9,124 bases of DNA, from assembly GCA_900548765.1 (NCBI GenBank), contig URLU01000084.1:1-9124 (forward strand), given 5' to 3'. Below, piece after piece: positions 5,396-9,124 of the stretch. This stretch comes from an uncultured Lachnobacterium sp. (GTDB taxonomy: Bacteria; Bacillota; Clostridia; Lachnospirales; Lachnospiraceae). The translations under genes were made by a program, and so were the position numbers. The notes below the pieces were generated by a model. The model was not told the DNA's origin, searched no databases, and was given only the letters and a program-made list of their open reading frames with translations. The first letter of the stretch is position 1, and each line of letters opens with the position of its first letter.

Positions 5396-6970
5396 GTGTC
5401 TTATCAGGCATTATATCGTAAGTTCCGTCCCACAGAGTTTGAGGATGTAAAGGGACAGGAGCACATAGTAACAACATTAAAAAATCAGATAAAGGCTGAC
5501 AGGATAGGGCACGCCTACTTATTTTGCGGTACAAGGGGAACCGGAAAGACAACGGTTGCCAAAATCTTTGCAAAGGCAGTGAACTGTGAGCACCCGGTGG
5601 ATGGAAGTCCTTGTGGAGAATGTCCATCCTGCAGGGCGATTGCAGATGGCTCTTCAATGAACGTGATAGAGATAGATGCTGCATCCAACAATGGTGTTGA
5701 CAATATCAGACAGATTAGGGAAGAGGTATCCTACCGCCCTACAGAGGGAAAGTACAAGGTCTATATCATAGATGAGGTACATATGCTTTCCACAGGAGCG
5801 TTTAATGCCCTTTTAAAGACTCTGGAGGAGCCGCCAAGCTATGTTATTTTTATATTGGCGACAACAGAAGCTCACAAAATCCCAATCACCATTCTGTCCA
5901 GGTGCCAGCGTTATGATTTTCACAGGATATCAATAGATACCATAGCGGCAAGGCTCAGTGACCTGATGCAGCAGGAAAAGGTAGATGTGGAGGAAAAAGC
6001 CATCCGCTATGTGGCAAAAGCAGGGGATGGTTCTATGCGAGATGCCCTGAGTCTTCTGGACCAGTGTATAGCCTTTCATCTGGGTGAGACCCTCACCTAT
6101 GAGAATGTGCTGGAAGTACTGGGAGCAGTGGACACAGAGGTATTTTCGCGTCTTTTGAGACAGATAATTGACAAAAACGTGGCAGCTGCTATCAGCATAT
6201 TAGATGAGCTTGTGGACGAGGGCAGGGAGCTTGGGCAGCTGGTCAGTGATTTCACATGGTATCTTAGGAACCTTCTCCTGATACAGAGCTCAGACGACAT
6301 GGAAGAGGTTCTTGACATGTCCCAGGACAGCATAGATGCGTTAAAAGAAGAAGCAAAGCTCGTATCGCCTGAGGTATTGCTGCGCTATATCAGGATTTTT
6401 TCTGAGCTGGGCAATCAGGTGAGGTATGCCTCACAGAAGCGTATTGTGATTGAAATCGCAATTATAAAGCTTTGCCGTCCGGAGATGGAGACAGACCAGA
6501 CTTCAATTATAGACAGGCTTGAGAGTCTGGAGCAGAAAATGGCACAGGGAGTGCCTGCAGCCCAGGTGCAGGCCGGAACCATGCCACAGAGCACCACATC
6601 AGGCGCAGCTCAGGTCAAAAAGCCGGAGCTTCCAAAAGCAATTCCGGAGGACATTCAGGCGGCAATAAAGAACTGGCGCAGCATAATTTCAGAGGTGGGC
6701 GGCAACACCAAGGTGTATTTGAACAAGGCTGTTCCGACCCTTGGCAATGCATCGGATTTACAGCTTGTATTTGATGATGAAAATGCCTACGCCTATCTGG
6801 AGGAAAACAGGGCAGGCTGTCTTGATACCATAAAGGAAAAGCTGGCAGAACGGACTGGCAGGGATATAGCAGTAACAGTCAGAAAGAATGAGTCGGGTCA
6901 AAATGCAAAAGATGTGGTTCCGGACTTGAGAGAGCTGATACAATTTGATATAGTAGAAGAGAATTTTTAA
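5396..6970 (+). CDS. dnaX: DNA polymerase III subunit gamma/tau
   Basis: This 524-residue AAA+ ATPase is the motor subunit of the clamp loader, which loads the beta clamp onto primed DNA and ties polymerase cores together at the replication fork. After the N-terminal YRKFRP (7-12) come Walker A GTRGTGKT (45-52), a four-cysteine zinc module (C64, C73, C76, C79), Walker B IIDE (124-127), the SRC arginine-finger motif (168-170) and the sensor-2 segment GSMRDALSLLDQ (212-223). Residues about 225-365 form the helical collar. A Pro/Ala/Gln-rich linker (about 385-415) leads to a tau-like C-terminal domain (about 415-524). It starts at GTG with the RBS noted above, 25 bases after the phosphofructokinase stop. 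I saw no slippery site followed by an early stop, so a separate gamma form is not evident. Confidence 0.97.
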   Translation: MSYQALYRKFRPTEFEDVKGQEHIVTTLKNQIKADRIGHAYLFCGTRGTGKTTVAKIFAKAVNCEHPVDGSPCGECPSCRAIADGSSMNVIEIDAASNNGVDNIRQIREEVSYRPTEGKYKVYIIDEVHMLSTGAFNALLKTLEEPPSYVIFILATTEAHKIPITILSRCQRYDFHRISIDTIAARLSDLMQQEKVDVEEKAIRYVAKAGDGSMRDALSLLDQCIAFHLGETLTYENVLEVLGAVDTEVFSRLLRQIIDKNVAAAISILDELVDEGRELGQLVSDFTWYLRNLLLIQSSDDMEEVLDMSQDSIDALKEEAKLVSPEVLLRYIRIFSELGNQVRYASQKRIVIEIAIIKLCRPEMETDQTSIIDRLESLEQKMAQGVPAAQVQAGTMPQSTTSGAAQVKKPELPKAIPEDIQAAIKNWRSIISEVGGNTKVYLNKAVPTLGNASDLQLVFDDENAYAYLEENRAGCLDTIKEKLAERTGRDIAVTVRKNESGQNAKDVVPDLRELIQFDIVEENF

Positions 6971-6983
6971 GGAGGATTATCCA

Positions 6984-7325
6984 ATGGCAAAAAGAGGAGG
7001 ATTTCCAGGCGGTATGCCGGGAAACATGAATAATCTTATGAAGCAGGCGCAGAAAATGCAGCGCCAGATGGAGGAAGCACAGAAGCAGCTTGAAGAGACA
7101 GAGGTTACAGCCACAGCAGGCGGTGGAGCTGTAGAGGTTACTGTATCAGGAAAGCATGAAGTGACCAAAATCAAATTATCAGAGGAAGTCGTAGACCCAG
7201 ATGATATCGAGATGCTTGAGGATCTTATCATGGCAGCTACCAATGAGGCTATGAGAAAGGTGGAGGAGGCTTCACAGAAGTCTATGTCACAGATTACAGG
7301 TGGTCTTGGTGGTGGACTGTTCTAA
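6984..7325 (+). CDS. ybaB: YbaB/EbfC family nucleoid-associated protein
   Basis: This 113-residue DNA-binding protein is of the YbaB/EbfC family, a small dimer that binds DNA and often accompanies dnaX and recR. A glycine-rich start (GGFPGGMPGNMNN, 5-17) leads into a long amphipathic helix of Met, Gln and Glu (18-40). The family core follows (EVTATAGGGAVEVTVSGKHEVTKIKLSEEVVDPDDIEMLEDLIMAATNEA), and then a glycine-rich end. Length is usual. AAGGAGG (6969-6975) overlaps the dnaX stop codon and lies eight bases before the ATG. Its own stop overlaps the recR start in TAATG. The position between dnaX and recR matches the conserved arrangement in Firmicutes and many other bacteria. Confidence 0.96.
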   Translation: MAKRGGFPGGMPGNMNNLMKQAQKMQRQMEEAQKQLEETEVTATAGGGAVEVTVSGKHEVTKIKLSEEVVDPDDIEMLEDLIMAATNEAMRKVEEASQKSMSQITGGLGGGLF

Positions 7326-7921
7326 TGGACTTATATAGCAGCGAAATATCAAAGCTAATTGAAGAATTATCAGCGTTGCCGGGAATAGGGGCAAAATCTG
7401 CGCAGAGACTGGCTTTTCATATTATAAATATGCCGGAGGAGCAGGTGGAGTCACTGTCTTCGGCAATTTCTAATGCTAAGAAAAACGTCAAATATTGCAA
7501 GTGCTGCTATACCCTGACAGATGAGGATATATGCCCTATCTGCCGTGACGAGAGCAGGGACCACAAGACCATAATGGTGGTGGAGAATACCAGGGATTTA
7601 GTAGCCTATGAGAAAACCCAGAAGTACGAGGGCGTCTACCATGTGCTTCACGGAGCCATCTCACCAATGCTTGGAATAGGACCCAATGACATAAAGCTCA
7701 AGGAGCTTATGGTCAGGCTTGAACAGGATGTGGACGAGGTGATTATCGCCACTAACTCCAGTTTGGAGGGTGAAACCACGGCAATGTACATCAGCAAGCT
7801 GATAAAACCGACAGGCATAAAAGTCACACGAATAGCCAGTGGTGTACCTGTTGGAGGAGACTTGGAGTATATAGATGAGGTTACTTTGCTGAGGGCACTT
7901 CAGGGAAGAACCGAGCTATAG
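7325..7921 (+). CDS. recR: Recombination protein RecR
   Basis: This 198-residue protein acts with RecF and RecO to load RecA on gapped DNA during recombinational repair; it forms a ring-shaped clamp on DNA. The N-terminal helix-hairpin-helix LPGIGAKSAQRLAFHI (18-33) is followed by a C4 zinc finger (C58, C61, C70, C73). The Toprim domain begins IMVVENTRDL (83-92, with the conserved E87) and includes YHVLHGAISPMLGIGP (105-120). The C-terminal RIASGVPVGGDLEYIDEVTLLRAL is typical. Length is standard. The start overlaps the ybaB stop by one base and has only a weak GGTGGTGGA upstream, so translation is probably coupled to ybaB. Confidence 0.97.
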   Translation: MDLYSSEISKLIEELSALPGIGAKSAQRLAFHIINMPEEQVESLSSAISNAKKNVKYCKCCYTLTDEDICPICRDESRDHKTIMVVENTRDLVAYEKTQKYEGVYHVLHGAISPMLGIGPNDIKLKELMVRLEQDVDEVIIATNSSLEGETTAMYISKLIKPTGIKVTRIASGVPVGGDLEYIDEVTLLRALQGRTEL

Positions 7922-7945
7922 AATATAAACATAAAGGAGTAAAGT

Positions 7946-8782
7946 ATGAATAATCTTGAATTGCAAATTACTGCCAATGAGATTCGTAAGGGCATTGTGA
8001 CAGCAGTACACAGTGCAAAGTCTGGACATCCGGGTGGTTCCCTGTCCGCAGCAGATATTTTCACATATCTGTATTTTGAGGAGATGAATGTAGACCCAAA
8101 GAATCCAAAATGGCAGGACAGAGATCGTTTTGTATTATCTAAAGGACATGTGGCACCGGGGTATTATGCAACATTGGCTGAGAAAGGCTTTTTCCCAAAG
8201 GAAGATCTCACAACACTCCGCCATACAGGTTCATACTTACAGGGACATCCTGATATGAAGCACATTCCGGGAGTGGATATGTCCAGCGGTTCCCTTGGAC
8301 AGGGTGTGTCTGCGGCAGTTGGAATGGCAGCGGCTGGCAAATATGATAAAAAAGACTACAGAGTTTACACACTCACAGGAGACGGAGAGATACAGGAAGG
8401 ACAGATTTGGGAGGCTGCCATGTGGGCAGGCCACCGCAAACTTGATAATCTTGTAGTAATCGTGGATAATAACAATCTCCAGATTGATGGCTCAGTGGAC
8501 GAGGTCTGCTCACCATACCCAATCGACGAGAAATTCAAGGCATTTAATTTCCACACAATCGTAATCGACGGAAATGATTTTGACCAAATCAGAGCAGCCT
8601 TTGAGGAAGCAAGAAACACAAAGGGACAGCCAACAGCAATCATCGCAAAGACCATAAAGGGTAAGGGCGTATCATATATGGAAAATGCAGTAGGCTGGCA
8701 TGGAAAGGCTCCAAATGATGAGGAGTACCAGATTGCAATGGAAGAATTAGAAAAGGCAGGTGAAGCATTATGTCAGAAGTAA
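7946..8782 (+). CDS. Transketolase, N-terminal subunit
   Basis: This 278-residue protein equals the first, thiamine-diphosphate-binding half of transketolase, which moves two-carbon units between sugar phosphates in the non-oxidative pentose phosphate pathway. Visible are SGHPGGSLSAADI (26-38), LSKGHVAPGYYA (64-75), the QGHP and GSLGQG segments (99-102 and 115-120), and the ThDP/metal motif from GDG (145-147) to NNN (175-177). ThDP binds between this and the partner subunit, so neither should work alone. The ATG follows AAGGAG (7934-7939) by six bases and comes 24 bases after recR. Its last 13 bases overlap the C-terminal subunit gene in another frame. It ends naturally with no sign of a recent break from a single gene. 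Confidence 0.95.
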   Translation: MNNLELQITANEIRKGIVTAVHSAKSGHPGGSLSAADIFTYLYFEEMNVDPKNPKWQDRDRFVLSKGHVAPGYYATLAEKGFFPKEDLTTLRHTGSYLQGHPDMKHIPGVDMSSGSLGQGVSAAVGMAAAGKYDKKDYRVYTLTGDGEIQEGQIWEAAMWAGHRKLDNLVVIVDNNNLQIDGSVDEVCSPYPIDEKFKAFNFHTIVIDGNDFDQIRAAFEEARNTKGQPTAIIAKTIKGKGVSYMENAVGWHGKAPNDEEYQIAMEELEKAGEALCQK

Positions 8783-9124
8783 AGAAAATCGCAACCCGTG
8801 ACAGCTATGGAAACGCATTGGTAGAGCTTGGAAGAGAGCATGATGACCTTATAGTACTTGATGCTGACCTTGCAGGAGCCACAAAGACAGGCATATTCAA
8901 AAAAGAATTTCCAGACAGACACTGGGACTGCGGTATAGCAGAAGCCAACATGACAGGCATAGCAGCAGGACTTTCAACATGTGGCAAGGTGCCATTTATC
9001 AGCTCCTTTGCAATGTTTGCAGCAGGCAGAAACTTTGAGCAGGTGCGCAACTCAATCGGATATCCACACCTCAATGTAAAAATCGGCGCAACCCATGCCG
9101 GTATATCAGTAGGAGAGGATGGCG
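8770..9124 (+). CDS. Transketolase, C-terminal subunit (partial, runs off window)
   Basis: The first 118 residues are visible; the gene continues past the window end. It begins MSEVKKIATRDSYGNALVELG, then VLDADLAGATKT (29-40), then CGIAEANMTGIAAGL (54-68), where E58 is the expected catalytic glutamate that activates the ThDP aminopyrimidine ring. SFAMFAAGRNFEQVRNSI (79-96) and THAGISVGEDG (108-118) are also typical of the pyrimidine-binding half. The ATG at 8770 lies inside the last codons of the N-terminal subunit, a 13-base overlap, with AAGGCAGG about nine bases upstream; this arrangement should couple translation and keep the two subunits at equal amounts. The full length should be near 310 residues, by comparison with other split transketolases. 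Confidence 0.95.
   Translation, partial: MSEVKKIATRDSYGNALVELGREHDDLIVLDADLAGATKTGIFKKEFPDRHWDCGIAEANMTGIAAGLSTCGKVPFISSFAMFAAGRNFEQVRNSIGYPHLNVKIGATHAGISVGEDG

Noticed and set aside
6616..6622. C AAA AAG stretch in dnaX as a programmed frameshift site that would yield a gamma form.
   Set aside because: It lacks the A AAA AAG heptamer of E. coli, and the -1 frame stays open for dozens of codons rather than stopping promptly. I saw no strong stimulatory stem-loop.

Overview
The window looks like chromosomal DNA of a low-GC, anaerobic, fermentative Firmicute, most likely a Lachnospiraceae gut bacterium of the Agathobacter/Roseburia type. This is inferred from protein character, strong AGGAGG ribosome binding sites, sigma-A-type promoters, a Rex-like redox operator, the dnaX-ybaB-recR gene order and a transketolase split into two genes. 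No tRNA, rRNA, CRISPR array, phage gene or transposase gene is visible.

Layout. Positions 1-354 are very AT-rich with no convincing complete gene. They end in an extended -10 promoter, a near-consensus Rex operator and a strong RBS ahead of an iron-dependent alcohol dehydrogenase (355-1572, +). A short convergent gap (1573-1652) with a 12-pair hairpin separates it from a pyridoxal/pyridoxamine kinase on the minus strand (1653-2519), which has its own good promoter (2567-2595). The gap 2520-3035 holds a 235-bp element (2677-2911) with perfect 32-bp inverted ends and further internal palindromes, followed by a well-formed promoter (2938-2966).

That promoter starts a run of nine tightly packed plus-strand genes: a short CarD-like protein (3036-3335), an unrecognised 93-residue charged protein (3337-3618), a YesL/DUF624 membrane protein (3618-4274), a phosphofructokinase (4297-5370), dnaX (5396-6970), ybaB (6984-7325), recR (7325-7921), and the N-terminal and C-terminal transketolase subunits (7946-8782 and 8770 to beyond the window end). 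Gaps are 25 nt or less, with three overlaps, and no internal terminator was seen, so co-transcription is plausible.

How it fits together. The alcohol dehydrogenase would re-oxidise NADH during fermentation, and its Rex-like site would couple expression to the NADH/NAD+ ratio. Phosphofructokinase and split transketolase supply glycolysis and the non-oxidative pentose phosphate pathway. DnaX, YbaB and RecR serve replication and repair. Most of the window is ordinary core genome. The parts deserving a second look are the palindromic element, the Rex-type operator with three half-sites, and the CarD-like/unknown/YesL trio at the head of the operon. I do not see a clear new defence or mobile system.
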